Of a DNA stretch of 64,000 nt, positions 15,884 to 24,686 are shown one piece after another. The DNA is from DASXMT01 sp963803065 (GTDB taxonomy: Bacteria; Actinomycetota; Acidimicrobiia; Acidimicrobiales; RAAP-2): the NCBI GenBank assembly GCA_963803065.1, contig CAWDKW010000014.1:254460-318459 (forward strand). Direction: 5' to 3'. The notes below the pieces were generated by a model. That model did no database searches. It had not been told where the DNA came from and saw only the letters and a list, made by a program, of their open reading frames with translations. Position numbers and translations under genes: made by a program. Each line of letters opens with the position of its first letter. The stretch's first letter is position 1.

Positions 15884-17241
15884 GGCTGGCGTCACTCGTC
15901 TCCCGCCGCGTGGCTATCTGGGGAATGGGAGAGGAGGGGGCGTCCTTCGCCCGACTGCTCATCGAACGGGGCTCGACGCCGGTGCTGGTCGACGACGACC
16001 CGTCGGCCGCCGCCCGCCGCGCCCCGTCCGTGGCCGGCGTACCGCTCGCCGTCCACGGCCCCGACCCGGCCCTGTTGGGTGCGGTCGATGCCATCGTCCG
16101 CTCTCCGGGGGTCAGCCGGTACCGCCAGGAACTGGTCGACGCGGCCAACCACGGAGTGGCGGTGACCACACCGATGGCCGTGTGGCTCGAGGACTTCGAG
16201 CAGGCACCGGTCGTGGCCATCACCGGGACCAAGGGCAAGAGCACCACGGCCACGTTGGCAGCAGGAATCCTCAGGCACAGCGGGTCACGCGTCGCCTTGG
16301 TCGGCAACATCGGCGTGCCGGTCACCGATCTGTACGGCAGCGAGGAGGTCGACGCCTACGTGGTCGAGGTGTCGTCGTACCAGGCGGCCGAGGTCACCGT
16401 GTCCCCGCCGGTGTGCGTGCTGACCAGCCTGGCTCCTGACCACCTCGACTGGCACGGCGGGGTGGAGGCCTACTACCGGGACAAGCTGCGCCTGCTGTCA
16501 GCCGGCCCGCCCCGGTCCCTGGCTGTCAACGCGGCCAGCCACGAGGCCGTGGCCCGCACCGCGAGCCATCCCGGTCGGCTCCTCTACGGGGAACGGGGCC
16601 GGGTGTGGGCCGATTCCGGATGGATCAGCATCGACGGCGAGCGGCTGGTGGAGTACTCGGGCCTGCGGGCCCCCGGGGCCCACAACGTGGCCAACCTGTG
16701 CGGAGCGATCGCCGGTGCCCTGCTCTTGACCGGCGCTGCGCCATCGGTCGCGTCGGTGGCTGCAGTCATCGAGGAGTTCGACGGCCTGCCGTCGCGGTGC
16801 CAGTCGATCGGGACAAGAGACGGCGTCGAGTACGTAGACGACGCCCTGGCCAGCAATCCGCTCGCCACGACCGCGTCGATGGCGTCGTATACGGATCGCC
16901 CGATGACCCTCATCCTCGGGGGCGCAGATCGGGGGGTCGACTTCGCCCCGCTGGCCGAGGCGGTGGTGGCACGGGTCCCCACGCCCAACATCGTGGTCAT
17001 TCCCCCCGACGGTGGGCGCATCGTCGACGCGGTGAGGACGGCGGGAAACCGGCGCCAGGTGGAGGTGTCGATCACCGAGACGCCCGACCTCGGCGGTGCC
17101 GTCCGGACAGCCGTGGCGGGCACGCCCAACGGCGGGGTCGTCCTCTTCTCGCCCGGTGCTCCGACCCCGGCCGGCCACGGCGGGTTCGGAGCGCGTAGTC
17201 GCCGCTTCCGCATGGCGGTTGAGGCCATCCGTCCCGCTTGA
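15880..17241 (+). CDS. murD2: MurD2: UDP-MurNAc-L-alanine:L-glutamate ligase
   Basis: A 453-residue Mur ligase. GTG 15880 overlaps the murL stop as GTGA; the frame is open further upstream only as a shadow inside murL. It has an N-terminal Rossmann-like domain (VAIWGMGEEGASFARLL), the ATP loop GTKGKST at 116-122, the central block VVEVSSYQ, DHLDWHG and the C-terminal block TLILGGADRGVDF. Standard MurD adds D-Glu; the MurD2 branch adds L-Glu, which MurL then epimerises. Assignment to MurD2 rests on the murL partner; sequence alone would read MurD-like. The C-terminus SPGAPTPAGHGGFGARSRRF corresponds to the SPACAS-type end of MurD. Confidence 0.9.
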   Translation: MRLASLVSRRVAIWGMGEEGASFARLLIERGSTPVLVDDDPSAAARRAPSVAGVPLAVHGPDPALLGAVDAIVRSPGVSRYRQELVDAANHGVAVTTPMAVWLEDFEQAPVVAITGTKGKSTTATLAAGILRHSGSRVALVGNIGVPVTDLYGSEEVDAYVVEVSSYQAAEVTVSPPVCVLTSLAPDHLDWHGGVEAYYRDKLRLLSAGPPRSLAVNAASHEAVARTASHPGRLLYGERGRVWADSGWISIDGERLVEYSGLRAPGAHNVANLCGAIAGALLLTGAAPSVASVAAVIEEFDGLPSRCQSIGTRDGVEYVDDALASNPLATTASMASYTDRPMTLILGGADRGVDFAPLAEAVVARVPTPNIVVIPPDGGRIVDAVRTAGNRRQVEVSITETPDLGGAVRTAVAGTPNGGVVLFSPGAPTPAGHGGFGARSRRFRMAVEAIRPA

Positions 17242-17317
17242 ATTGGCCAGGGGACACCCGGCACCGTGTTCGAGATCGCAGACAAAGCGTTCGTCATTTT
17301 GAACGCGGTCGGGCGAT

Positions 17318-17620
17318 GTGGCCCAGTCCCGGGGCACAATGGTCTACGTGGCTTCCATCAGCGGGCTCTCGGGCGCTCCATTCCATGCCACCTATGGTGC
17401 GGCCAAGGCAGGACCGATGTCCTTGGGCAGGACCAGGGACATCGCCTCGTCCATCCTGTTCAAGGCCTCAGACCGTGCCCAATGCGTGACCGGCCACACC
17501 TCGGTCGGCGGGGGCTTGGCGACCACGTCGCCGCTCGGGCATGCCGCGCCGCTGGTCGCCGTGGGGGCGTCACTGGCTGACGAGGAGTGGTCGGCGACGA
17601 ACGGAGGCTCACATCAATAG
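17318..17620 (+). pseudogene. SDR remnant with a large internal deletion
   Basis: The frame reads GTMVYVASISGLSGAPFHATYGAAKAGPMSLGRT and then jumps directly to DIASSILFKASDRAQCVTGHTSVGGGL. The first part is the SDR Ser and YxxxK active-site segment, the second the C-terminal block that normally lies about 50-80 residues later. The Rossmann N-terminus is also missing (a stop lies at about 17300). What remains could not fold as an SDR. It overlaps the start of the IclR gene and looks like debris at the left edge of the catabolic island. Confidence 0.75.
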
Positions 17621-17633
17621 GACCAGCCCTGCC

Positions 17634-18524
17634 GTGGAGCGCGCCGTGTCGATCCTGAACTTCCTGGCCGAGCACGAGTCGGAGACCTTCACGCTCTCGG
17701 AGCTCGCCCGCCGGCTCGACCTGGCCAAGGCCACCGGGCACACGATCTTGGCCACACTGGTCGACTGTGGCCTGGTGAGCCGAAGCCCTGAGCGCGAGTA
17801 CAGCCTGGGGCCGGCGATCGTTCCCCTCGGCGAGGCCGCCTCCCACCAAAACCGGGCGGTGGCCATTGCCAGGCGAGCGATCAAGACGGTGGCGGCGGAC
17901 CTGGGCCTCGACGTCGTCCTCACCGCCGTCCTGGATCGTTCCATCGTCGTCGTCGGGAAGGCGAGCACCGCCGAGTTCGAGCGCAACGATCTCCGGGTCC
18001 TGTACCTCTCGCAACGGATCCCGCTGGTCCCCCCGATCGGCGCCATCTTCGTGGCCTGGTGGGACCGGTCGCGGATCGACGAATGGCTGCGTGCCTTCCC
18101 GGAGGTCTGGTCGCCTGACCGGAGGGAGCGCTATCTCGATGCATTGGCCGCGGTGCGAGAGCGCGGGTACTGGGTGAGCGCCATCGCCAGCGACGACCTG
18201 AATCAGGTCCGCCAGATCCTGGGCTCGATCGACGCACGTTCGGCCGAGGGCGACCTCACCAGCACGCTCGACGGGTTCATCGAGCAGGTACGGAACAGCG
18301 AGGGCTACGTGGTCAACCGCTTGCTGCCCGACGCCCTCTATGAGCTCTCGAGCATTACCGCGGCCGTCTTCGACCGTTCGGGCGAGGTGAACCTCGCCAT
18401 CAGCCTGAAGGGCTTCGTCCGTGCCGCCGGCCGAGCCGAGATCGAGAAACTGGGCGAGCGGCTGGTGTCGGCGGCGGACTCGGTCACCGAGGCCATCGGT
18501 GGCCGGAAGCCGAACGCCCGGTGA
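17634..18524 (+). CDS. IclR-family transcriptional regulator
   Basis: An N-terminal winged helix (AVSILNFLAEHESETFTLSELARRLDLAKATGHTILATLVDCGLV) is followed by an IclR effector domain ending in VFDRSGEVNLAISL. About 296 residues from GTG 17634. The start is uncertain: homology seems to begin at INRTSPAVERA, and GGAGG at 17603-17607 is perfectly spaced for ATC 17613, a non-canonical codon, while ATG 17541 has no ribosome-binding site. IclR proteins usually govern adjacent aromatic or fatty acid catabolic genes. The next gene is convergent, so its targets are not obvious from position. Confidence 0.88.
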   Translation: MERAVSILNFLAEHESETFTLSELARRLDLAKATGHTILATLVDCGLVSRSPEREYSLGPAIVPLGEAASHQNRAVAIARRAIKTVAADLGLDVVLTAVLDRSIVVVGKASTAEFERNDLRVLYLSQRIPLVPPIGAIFVAWWDRSRIDEWLRAFPEVWSPDRRERYLDALAAVRERGYWVSAIASDDLNQVRQILGSIDARSAEGDLTSTLDGFIEQVRNSEGYVVNRLLPDALYELSSITAAVFDRSGEVNLAISLKGFVRAAGRAEIEKLGERLVSAADSVTEAIGGRKPNAR

Positions 18525-18530
18525 CCCGGA

Positions 18531-19754
18531 CCGCTCAGGCCGGAGCGGGGACCTTCGCCCCGAGCAGGCCCATCATGTTGGCGCCCATGATCTTCTCGAT
18601 GTCCGCCTCGGGCAGGCCGGCCAGCTCGTCGACGTAGGAGACCGGGTTGGCCAGGCCCTCGACGTGGGGGAAGTCCGACCCGAAGATGATGTGGTCGGCC
18701 CCGAGCAGCTCGACCAGGTCGCGGGGGTCCTCCTCGTGGAAGGGGTGCATCCAGAAGTGGCGCTTGAAGGTGTCCGAGGGCCGCTCCTCGTAGTCCTGGG
18801 GCATGGTCCGCCAGGTGTGGTCCAGGTGCTCGAGGAGGGAGGGCACCCAGCCCGCCCCGTTCTCGATGAGGGCGATCCGGAGCTTCGGGTGGCGCCACAG
18901 GGCCCCGTGGCAGATCATCGAGGTGACGGCGTCTTGGATGTCCCGGTGGGTGTCGCGCACCGTGGCCGTGAACCGCTGGCGCTCGGCGAAGGCCTGGGTC
19001 TCGGTGTGGGAGCCCTCCCACTCGTTGGTGTAGCGGACGTACCCGGAGTCCGAGGCGTGGAAGACGACGAGCAGGCCCGCCTCTTCCACCTTGGACCAGT
19101 AGGGGTCGAACTCCTCGAGGGCGAACGAGCGGGGCCCCCGGTAGCCCCAGGCCGGGGCCGGGCGCATGAGGACGACCCGGGCACCGTGGTCGATGAGGAA
19201 GTCCAGCTCGGCCAGCGCCTTGTCCAACACGCCCGGGGTGATGATCGGGGTGGAGAAGACCCGGTCCTTGTAGACATAGGGCCAGGCGTCGAGCATCCAG
19301 GTGTTCAGGGCGTGGATGGCCGCGGCGCAGAGGTCGGGGTCGTCGCGCATGCGCTCTTCGATCAGGCTGGCCAGGGTGGGCAACATGATGGCGAAGTCGA
19401 TCCCCTGCTCGTCGAGCAGCTCGAGGCGGGCGCCCGCCTCCCGGAAGGCCGGCGGGCAGTCGATGCCCCGGCCGATGATCTCCCGGTAGGACTTGCCCTC
19501 GGGGTTGCCCTGCTTGAAGTACTCCTCTTGGGCCCCGGGCCGCCCCACCCGCTCGAAGGTCGGGTTGGGGATGTAGTCGCTGACCTGGCCGCGCACCATG
19601 ATCTTGGTCCGGCCGTGGAGGTCGACGTAGTCGATGGCCCCCTTGTACTCGGGGGGCAAGAACTTGGTCAGGGCGTCGGTCGTCTCGTAGAGATGGTTGT
19701 CGGCGTCGAAGACCGGGAAGTCGAAGGGCGAAACGGAAGACATGGGGACCCCCT
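18531..19754. repeat. 1,224-bp inverted duplicate, left copy
   Basis: This segment matches 61531-62754 in inverted orientation. The match covers the whole amidohydrolase gene, 11 bases upstream including the ribosome-binding site, and four bases after the stop, then ends abruptly on both sides. From the translations in several frames only one base differs (GAC here, GGC in the right copy). Confidence 0.93.
18535..19743 (-). CDS. amidohydrolase-2 family metal-dependent hydrolase, copy A
   Basis: A 402-residue TIM-barrel hydrolase of the amidohydrolase-2 (ACMSD-like) family. It opens with FDFPVFDADNHLYETTD, the DxxxH-type metal site at the end of strand 1, and has FHASDSGY, ICHGALWRHPKLRIALIENGAGW and IIFGSDFPHVEG, where the last Asp is the usual catalytic residue. 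Start MSSVSPFDF at 19743 follows AGGGGG; the frame is open upstream but carries the operator there. Family members decarboxylate or hydrolyse ring-derived acids; the substrate here is unknown. A palindromic operator lies 30 bp upstream. The copy at 61542 differs by a single residue (D here, G there, in ITPGVL-D/G-KALAEL). Confidence 0.92.
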   Translation of the reverse strand: MSSVSPFDFPVFDADNHLYETTDALTKFLPPEYKGAIDYVDLHGRTKIMVRGQVSDYIPNPTFERVGRPGAQEEYFKQGNPEGKSYREIIGRGIDCPPAFREAGARLELLDEQGIDFAIMLPTLASLIEERMRDDPDLCAAAIHALNTWMLDAWPYVYKDRVFSTPIITPGVLDKALAELDFLIDHGARVVLMRPAPAWGYRGPRSFALEEFDPYWSKVEEAGLLVVFHASDSGYVRYTNEWEGSHTETQAFAERQRFTATVRDTHRDIQDAVTSMICHGALWRHPKLRIALIENGAGWVPSLLEHLDHTWRTMPQDYEERPSDTFKRHFWMHPFHEEDPRDLVELLGADHIIFGSDFPHVEGLANPVSYVDELAGLPEADIEKIMGANMMGLLGAKVPAPA

Positions 19755-19773
19755 GCGCTGGAACTGACTTTCT

Positions 19774-19787
19774 ACCAATCGTTTGGT
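19774..19787. promoter_or_regulatory. candidate TetR-type operator, site 1
   Basis: ACCAATCGTTTGGT (reverse complement ACCAAACGATTGGT) has 5-bp inverted arms around a TCGT core. It lies 30 bp upstream of amidohydrolase copy A. The same 14-mer occurs exactly at 51429 and variants occur at 44961 and 61496. Confidence 0.65.
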
Positions 19788-19846
19788 GAGACAAGCATAC
19801 ACGCGGCCCGGAGATGCGCCACCCCGTCACCGACCACCTCCGCCGG

Positions 19847-21397
19847 TCAGTGGCGGGCTCCCACCTGTTCGGGATGCTCGGCCAGCCACTGCCGCAGTTG
19901 CCGCTTCAGCACCTTGCCGGTCGTGTTCCGAGGGAGCTCGTCCACCGCGACCACGTGGCGCGGCACCTTGAAGCCGGCCAGCCGCCGGCGGACCCGGTCG
20001 GTCAGCTCGCCCGGCTCGACGGCCTTCCCGGCCCGGAGCACGATGACGGCGCAGACGTTCTCCCCCCAGTGGGGGTCGCTCACGCCGACCACGGCTGCTT
20101 CCCTGACCTCCGGGCAGGTGGCCAAGATGGCCTCTTCCACCTCTCGGGAGGAGACGTTCTCCGCCCCGGTGACGATGACGTCCTTCTTGCGGTCGACGAC
20201 ATAGAGCCAACCGTCGGCGTCGAAGCGGCCCAGGTCGCCAGTGTGGAACCAACCGTCGGTGAAGGCGGCTCGGGTCGCCTCCTCGTCCATCCAGTAGCCG
20301 GCCGTCACCTGGTCGCCACAGACCACGATCTCGCCGGTCACGCCCGGCGCCACCTCGTGTGCGGTGTCGTCCACCACCCGGACCTCGACGTTGGAAGCCG
20401 GGCGCCCCGCAGCGGCCAGGAGGTGTTCGGCCCCGTCCAGCGCCCGGCGGTGGGCGTCGGGCCCCAGGAAGGTGGCATTGCCCGAGAGCTCGGTCATGCC
20501 GTACCCCTGGGCGAAGTCGACCCCGAGCACTTCGATGGCGCGGCGCAACAGGCTCGGGGGCATCGGTGCGGCTCCGTAGGCGACCTGGCGGAGGGACCGG
20601 AGCCGGTCGCGATCGGCCGGGTGGCCGTCCAAGTGGTCGAGCAGGCTCGACATCATCGTCGCCGTCACCGTCACCGAGGTCACCCGGTGGCGCTCGACGC
20701 TGTCCACGAAGGCGGCCGCCTCGAAGCGGTCCATCAGCACCACCGGTCGTCCGGCGGCGTGGAGCCGCAACACGTTGTAGCCGGACACGTGACACAGGGG
20801 GAACGGGTACAAGAACACGTCGTCGGCCGCAATCGGCCGGCCGTACCGGCTGGCGGCGATGGCGGCTCCGAAATTGTCGTGGGTGAGGATTGCCCCTTTG
20901 GGTGACCCGGTGGTGCCGCTGGTGTAGATCAACCAGGCCGGCGCATCGCCGGTGACCGACACGACCGGCCCTTCCTCCACTGTGGCTCCGGCGCTCACCA
21001 GCGAAGCCCACTGTTCCAGGCCGATGCGGGTATGGACGTCGGGGAACTCGGGGGCGAGGGGGCTGAGGCGATCGAGCTCGACGCCTGGACCGATGAGCAC
21101 CGATGACCCCGAGCGTCGGAGGATCGACGCCAGCTCGGCCGGGGCCAGCCGGTGGTTGAGGAACACAAGGATCCGGCCGCTCTCGGGCACGCCGTAGTAG
21201 CACTCCACCCAACTGGGATGGTTCTCGCCGATGATGGCCACTCGATCGCCCGGTTCGGTGATGGTGGCGATGACCCGGGCCGCTCCTCGGGACCGGTCGG
21301 AGAGCTCGGCGAAGGAGATGTCCTCGTCCCGGTAGAAGAGGGCCGTCCGCTCAGGGTCGGAGGCCGCGACCGAGTCGATCAACTGGTGAAGCAGCAC
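19847..21397 (-). CDS. acyl-CoA ligase (AMP-binding, FadD-like)
   Basis: A 516-residue ANL-superfamily ligase activating a carboxylic acid to its CoA thioester through an acyl-adenylate. It has AWLIYTSGTTGSPKGAILTH (phosphate loop, about residues 152-171), QGYGMTELSG (A5), GWFHTGDLGRFDADGWLYVVDRKKDVIVTGAENV (A7/A8 hinge) and the catalytic lysine in PRNTTGKVLKRQLR. Soluble and full length. It is convergent with the IclR/amidohydrolase side and divergent from the SnoaL-SDR pair. Acid specificity cannot be read, but a short- to medium-chain or ring acid is typical of this subgroup. Confidence 0.92.
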   Translation of the reverse strand: MLLHQLIDSVAASDPERTALFYRDEDISFAELSDRSRGAARVIATITEPGDRVAIIGENHPSWVECYYGVPESGRILVFLNHRLAPAELASILRRSGSSVLIGPGVELDRLSPLAPEFPDVHTRIGLEQWASLVSAGATVEEGPVVSVTGDAPAWLIYTSGTTGSPKGAILTHDNFGAAIAASRYGRPIAADDVFLYPFPLCHVSGYNVLRLHAAGRPVVLMDRFEAAAFVDSVERHRVTSVTVTATMMSSLLDHLDGHPADRDRLRSLRQVAYGAAPMPPSLLRRAIEVLGVDFAQGYGMTELSGNATFLGPDAHRRALDGAEHLLAAAGRPASNVEVRVVDDTAHEVAPGVTGEIVVCGDQVTAGYWMDEEATRAAFTDGWFHTGDLGRFDADGWLYVVDRKKDVIVTGAENVSSREVEEAILATCPEVREAAVVGVSDPHWGENVCAVIVLRAGKAVEPGELTDRVRRRLAGFKVPRHVVAVDELPRNTTGKVLKRQLRQWLAEHPEQVGARH

Positions 21398-21539
21398 CAG
21401 ATGACTCTATCGACCGGCACAACCCGGGCCGGGGGTCGCACGTCGTTGTGGTGGGCGATCGCGAGCGAGAGCTAACCTCGCCCGTGCCCGCCGCCGCGGT
21501 GATGGGCACGGCACGGCGAACGAGACCGGGGTGGCCACG

Positions 21540-21968
21540 ATGGCAGAGGGACCGCAGGCACAACAGGTGGCGGACGAGCTCGAGATCAGGAATCTGGTCG
21601 CCGACCTCGCCCACATGGCCGACATGGCCTCCGAGGACGACCTCTCGGACTACATCGGCCGCTTCACCGAAGACGCCCGATGGGAGATGGGTGGCAACGA
21701 GATCAGGGGCCGCCACGACATCCTGGCCGCCGCCCGCCAACGACGGGCGGCGGGGACCCAGGGCCCGGGTACCAACAGCCGGCACGTGATCACGACCCAG
21801 TCGGTCCGGCTCGACGGCGACGGCATGGCCAGCGGTGAGGCGTACTTCCTCTTCGTGGGGGACACCGACACCACGCCGCAGGTCAAGGGCATCGGCCACT
21901 ACCGCGATCGCTTCCGGCGCACGGCCGAGGGTTGGCAGCTCGACCACCGCATCATCACCTCCGGCTGA
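21540..21968 (+). CDS. SnoaL/NTF2-like fold protein
   Basis: A 142-residue protein starting at ATG 21540 (GTG 21531 is an alternative). EIRNLVADLAHMADM, YIGRFTEDARWEM, RHDILAAARQRR and SRHVITTQSVRLDGDGMASGEAYFLF form the cone-shaped NTF2-like fold used by SnoaL-type cyclases, ketosteroid isomerases and aromatic dioxygenase small subunits. RHVI/T resembles the SnoaL_4 subgroup common in steroid and terpenoid catabolic clusters. The next SDR begins seven bases after the stop. The reaction is unknown. Confidence 0.8.
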   Translation: MAEGPQAQQVADELEIRNLVADLAHMADMASEDDLSDYIGRFTEDARWEMGGNEIRGRHDILAAARQRRAAGTQGPGTNSRHVITTQSVRLDGDGMASGEAYFLFVGDTDTTPQVKGIGHYRDRFRRTAEGWQLDHRIITSG

Positions 21969-21974
21969 ACGGTC

Positions 21975-22808
21975 GTGGAAGGCGTGCTCCAAGGCGCGGT
22001 GGCGGTGGTGGCCGGAGCCAGCCGCGGCATCGGCAAGGGCATCGCACTCGAGTTGGGCGCGGCCGGCGCCCATGTCTGGGTGTGCGGACGCACGCTCGGT
22101 CCTGCGGCCGACGGCCGTGCCGGCTCACTGCACGAGACGGCAGGCGAGATCGGTGCCGCAGGGGGATCAGCCACCCCTGTCCGGTGCGACTTCACCGACG
22201 ACGGCGACGTCGCCGACTTGTTCGCCACCGTGAGCAGCCGGCACGAATCGATCGACATCCTGGTCAACAGCGTGTTCAACGCGCACGAGTTCGCCGCCTC
22301 CATCGGACAGCGGTTCTGGGAGCTTCCCATCGACGCCTGGCGTCAGGTGGTCGACGTCGGGAGCCGTTCGGCCTACGTGGCCGCCGCCCACGCCGCCCCC
22401 ATGCTGATCGGGTCGGGGCATGGGCTGATCGTCAACGTCTCGGGCCGGGCGGCCGAGCGGTACCTGTACAACGTGCCCTACGGCGCGGGGAAGGCGGCGC
22501 TGGACAAGATGACCAGGGACATGGCCGAAGAGCTCCGGGATGAGGGGGTGACCGTCGTCTCCATCTGGCCCAACGTCACCCGGACGGAGAACGTGGACGC
22601 CTCGGCGGCCGGCGGCAGCATCCTCTCCGAGACGTTCGGTGACCTCGACCTGTTGGAGACGCCGCGGTACGCCGGGCGTGCCGTCGTGGCCCTGGCCGCC
22701 GACGACGGGGTGATGGGCCGGACCGGCGGTCGGTTCTGGGTGGCCGAGCTCGCGGCCGACTACGGGTTGACCGACGAACACGGCCGGTCGCACCCCATCC
22801 CCGAGTGA
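21975..22808 (+). CDS. short-chain dehydrogenase, DHRS1-like
   Basis: A 277-residue SDR with the cofactor motif AGASRGIGKGIA (residues about 14-25) and catalytic VNVSGRAAE plus YGAGK. The blocks GAAGAHVWVCGRT, VLVNSVFNAHE, NVPYGAGKAALDKM and VSIWPNVTRTE resemble the DHRS1 branch of SDRs. The NAD(P)H preference is not clear. It starts with GTG seven bases after the SnoaL-like gene, with which it forms a two-gene unit. It probably oxidises a hydroxy-acyl or hydroxy-ring intermediate; the substrate is inferred only from context. Confidence 0.88.
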   Translation: MEGVLQGAVAVVAGASRGIGKGIALELGAAGAHVWVCGRTLGPAADGRAGSLHETAGEIGAAGGSATPVRCDFTDDGDVADLFATVSSRHESIDILVNSVFNAHEFAASIGQRFWELPIDAWRQVVDVGSRSAYVAAAHAAPMLIGSGHGLIVNVSGRAAERYLYNVPYGAGKAALDKMTRDMAEELRDEGVTVVSIWPNVTRTENVDASAAGGSILSETFGDLDLLETPRYAGRAVVALAADDGVMGRTGGRFWVAELAADYGLTDEHGRSHPIPE

Positions 22809-22826
22809 ACGGGAGGTCAGGCAGGT

Positions 22827-23717
22827 CTACGTCGGGGCGTCGGCCGGGTCGGCGCTCGGTCGCGGCGTGCGCTTCGCGTCGAACCGCTTGCCTCGAGGGA
22901 TCACCGCGCCGTCGGGAGGGGTGGTGCGGTCGACCAGGCGGGAGAGCGAGACCGAGGCGGCCACTCCCTGGCTGTCGGAGATGGCCGCCTGGGCGAGGCC
23001 GATCCCTTGGGGACTGGTCCAACCGGTCCCGCTGAGGCACAGCCACTCGTCGGTCGGATAGCGCACGATGTTCAAGGTGAGATCGGCGTTGATCCCGGTG
23101 ACCGGCAACGATCGGGGATGGCCGATGCCGCTGGCGAAGTCGGCGAAGAAGGCCACCCGGGCCAGGGGCCGGGTTTCCCGCCCGGCTATCACCGGCACCC
23201 GCATCCGTAGCCAGGTCGGATCGACGAAGAAGCCATCGGGGCGGTCGAAGGTGAAGTGGACCGCGCCGGCCACACCGGGCGGGTCGCTCGTGCCGTAGGG
23301 GCTCTCGGGCCGGCTGGCTCCGGCCGGCGGCCCCACCCGCGGCTCCCCCTGGTCGACGGGCAGGTCGCCGAGGTCGCCCACCCGCATCCGCAGGGCCGAG
23401 CACCGGGCCACCTCGGCGCCCTCGAACAGGATGGCCGCCTCGGTCACCTGGATCCGCCTTCCTTCCCGCACCACCCGCGCCTCGACGGCAACGGGACGGA
23501 CCGGGACAGGCCGCATGAGGTCGACCGTCAGCCGGACCACCTGCTGGGGTACGAGCGTGGGGATGTCCTCGATCACGGTGGCCAGGAGGGCGGCGGCAGA
23601 CCCGCCGAATTGGTGCTCGGGGGACCACGGCCCCCCGCTCAGCGGGGTGGGGATGAAGCGGTCCCCATCGGGCAGGAAGAGGGCGCGCTCCTCGTGACGG
23701 AGCTGGTCGGGGCACAT
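22827..23717 (-). CDS. acyl-CoA thioesterase-like protein (double hotdog)
   Basis: A 296-residue protein of the TesB-like/4HBT_3 thioesterase type. The N-terminal hotdog is seen in GGPWSPEHQFGGSAAALLATVIED and VVRLTVDLMRPVPVRPVAVEARVVREGRR; the C-terminal hotdog in VTGINADLTLNIVRYPTDEWLCLSG and GVAASVSLSRLV. Expected to hydrolyse or bind acyl-CoA, perhaps releasing CoA when beta-oxidation stalls. It is convergent with the DHRS1-like SDR and lies just downstream of the SDR at 23758 on the same strand, so the two may be co-transcribed. Confidence 0.82.
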   Translation of the reverse strand: MCPDQLRHEERALFLPDGDRFIPTPLSGGPWSPEHQFGGSAAALLATVIEDIPTLVPQQVVRLTVDLMRPVPVRPVAVEARVVREGRRIQVTEAAILFEGAEVARCSALRMRVGDLGDLPVDQGEPRVGPPAGASRPESPYGTSDPPGVAGAVHFTFDRPDGFFVDPTWLRMRVPVIAGRETRPLARVAFFADFASGIGHPRSLPVTGINADLTLNIVRYPTDEWLCLSGTGWTSPQGIGLAQAAISDSQGVAASVSLSRLVDRTTPPDGAVIPRGKRFDAKRTPRPSADPADAPT

Positions 23718-23757
23718 CCGGTGAGTGTCTCAGTCGGCGTCGCGAGGGCGCAAACGC

Positions 23758-24600
23758 TCACGGCCCCTCGACGGTGGCCGGTCTGGCCGGCGTCGAGGGG
23801 CCTCCGAGGGCGGTGATGTCCTCGAAGCCGACGGTGTGCCCGCTCCACCCGGACGGTTGGGCCAGCATCCACAAGAAGTGTTCGGCCGCCTGGGCCGACG
23901 TCATGACGCTGGCCATGCCGTTGCCGGCGGTGGCGATCTCCTCGCCCTGGGTCTCGAGCACGTAGTGGAAGCCCTCCGTCTCGACCAGGCGATCGATCCG
24001 CAGGGTGTTGAAGGCGACGCCCTGCCCGCCCGCCTCGAGGTCGAGGTACTCGCCCCAGTGCTCCATGGCCAGCTTGCTCACCGAGTAGAGGGCCAGGTTG
24101 GGCGTCAGCGTCTGTGAGGCGCCCGAGCTGACGTTGATGACCCGCCCGCCCCGGCGCTCGAGCATGCCTGGAACGAAGCCCTGGCAGAGCTGCAGCGGAG
24201 CCACCACCTGGAGGCGAAAGGCCGTCTGCCACCGGCGCCAGGGGATCTCGAGGAGCGGCCCGTTGGACGTGAAGGCGGCGTTGTTTATCAACACGTCACA
24301 GCGGCCGTACCAGCCGAGGGTGTCGTCGACGATCCGTTGCGTCGCGCCGGCGTCGCTCAGGTCCGCCTGCACGGTCCGGGCTTCAACCCCCTCGTCGGCC
24401 AGTTGGGCGGCGACCTCCTCGAGGGTCCCGGGCAGCATGGCGTGGGGCTGGTCCCGGCCTGTCCGCCCGACCAGGACGACCTTGGCGCCGGCCCGGCCCA
24501 ACGCCGCGGCCACCTCGCGGCCGATGCCCCGGGTGGCCCCGGTGACCACCGACACCGCCCCGCCCAGGTCGAGTCGGCCTCCGCTGCGCGCGTCTCCCAT
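23758..24600 (-). CDS. short-chain dehydrogenase/reductase
   Basis: A 280-residue classical SDR with SVVTGATRGIGREVA (cofactor loop), DVLINNAAFTSNG, VINVSSGASQTL and YSVSK active-site residues. There is an insertion around GRDQPHAMLPGTLEEVAAQL after the first beta-alpha-beta unit, typical of the larger SDR subgroup acting on acyl-CoA or bulky alcohols. It is divergent from the SnoaL-like gene at 24687, leaving 86 bp for both promoters. The substrate is unknown. Confidence 0.87.
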   Translation of the reverse strand: MGDARSGGRLDLGGAVSVVTGATRGIGREVAAALGRAGAKVVLVGRTGRDQPHAMLPGTLEEVAAQLADEGVEARTVQADLSDAGATQRIVDDTLGWYGRCDVLINNAAFTSNGPLLEIPWRRWQTAFRLQVVAPLQLCQGFVPGMLERRGGRVINVSSGASQTLTPNLALYSVSKLAMEHWGEYLDLEAGGQGVAFNTLRIDRLVETEGFHYVLETQGEEIATAGNGMASVMTSAQAAEHFLWMLAQPSGWSGHTVGFEDITALGGPSTPARPATVEGP

Positions 24601-24686
24601 GAGGATCTCCTACGTCAAGGTGCCGCCGGAGCGCAACTCGCCGCCGGTCCGGCAGCCGACGCGGAGGTTTCCTAGTGTGGGTGGCC

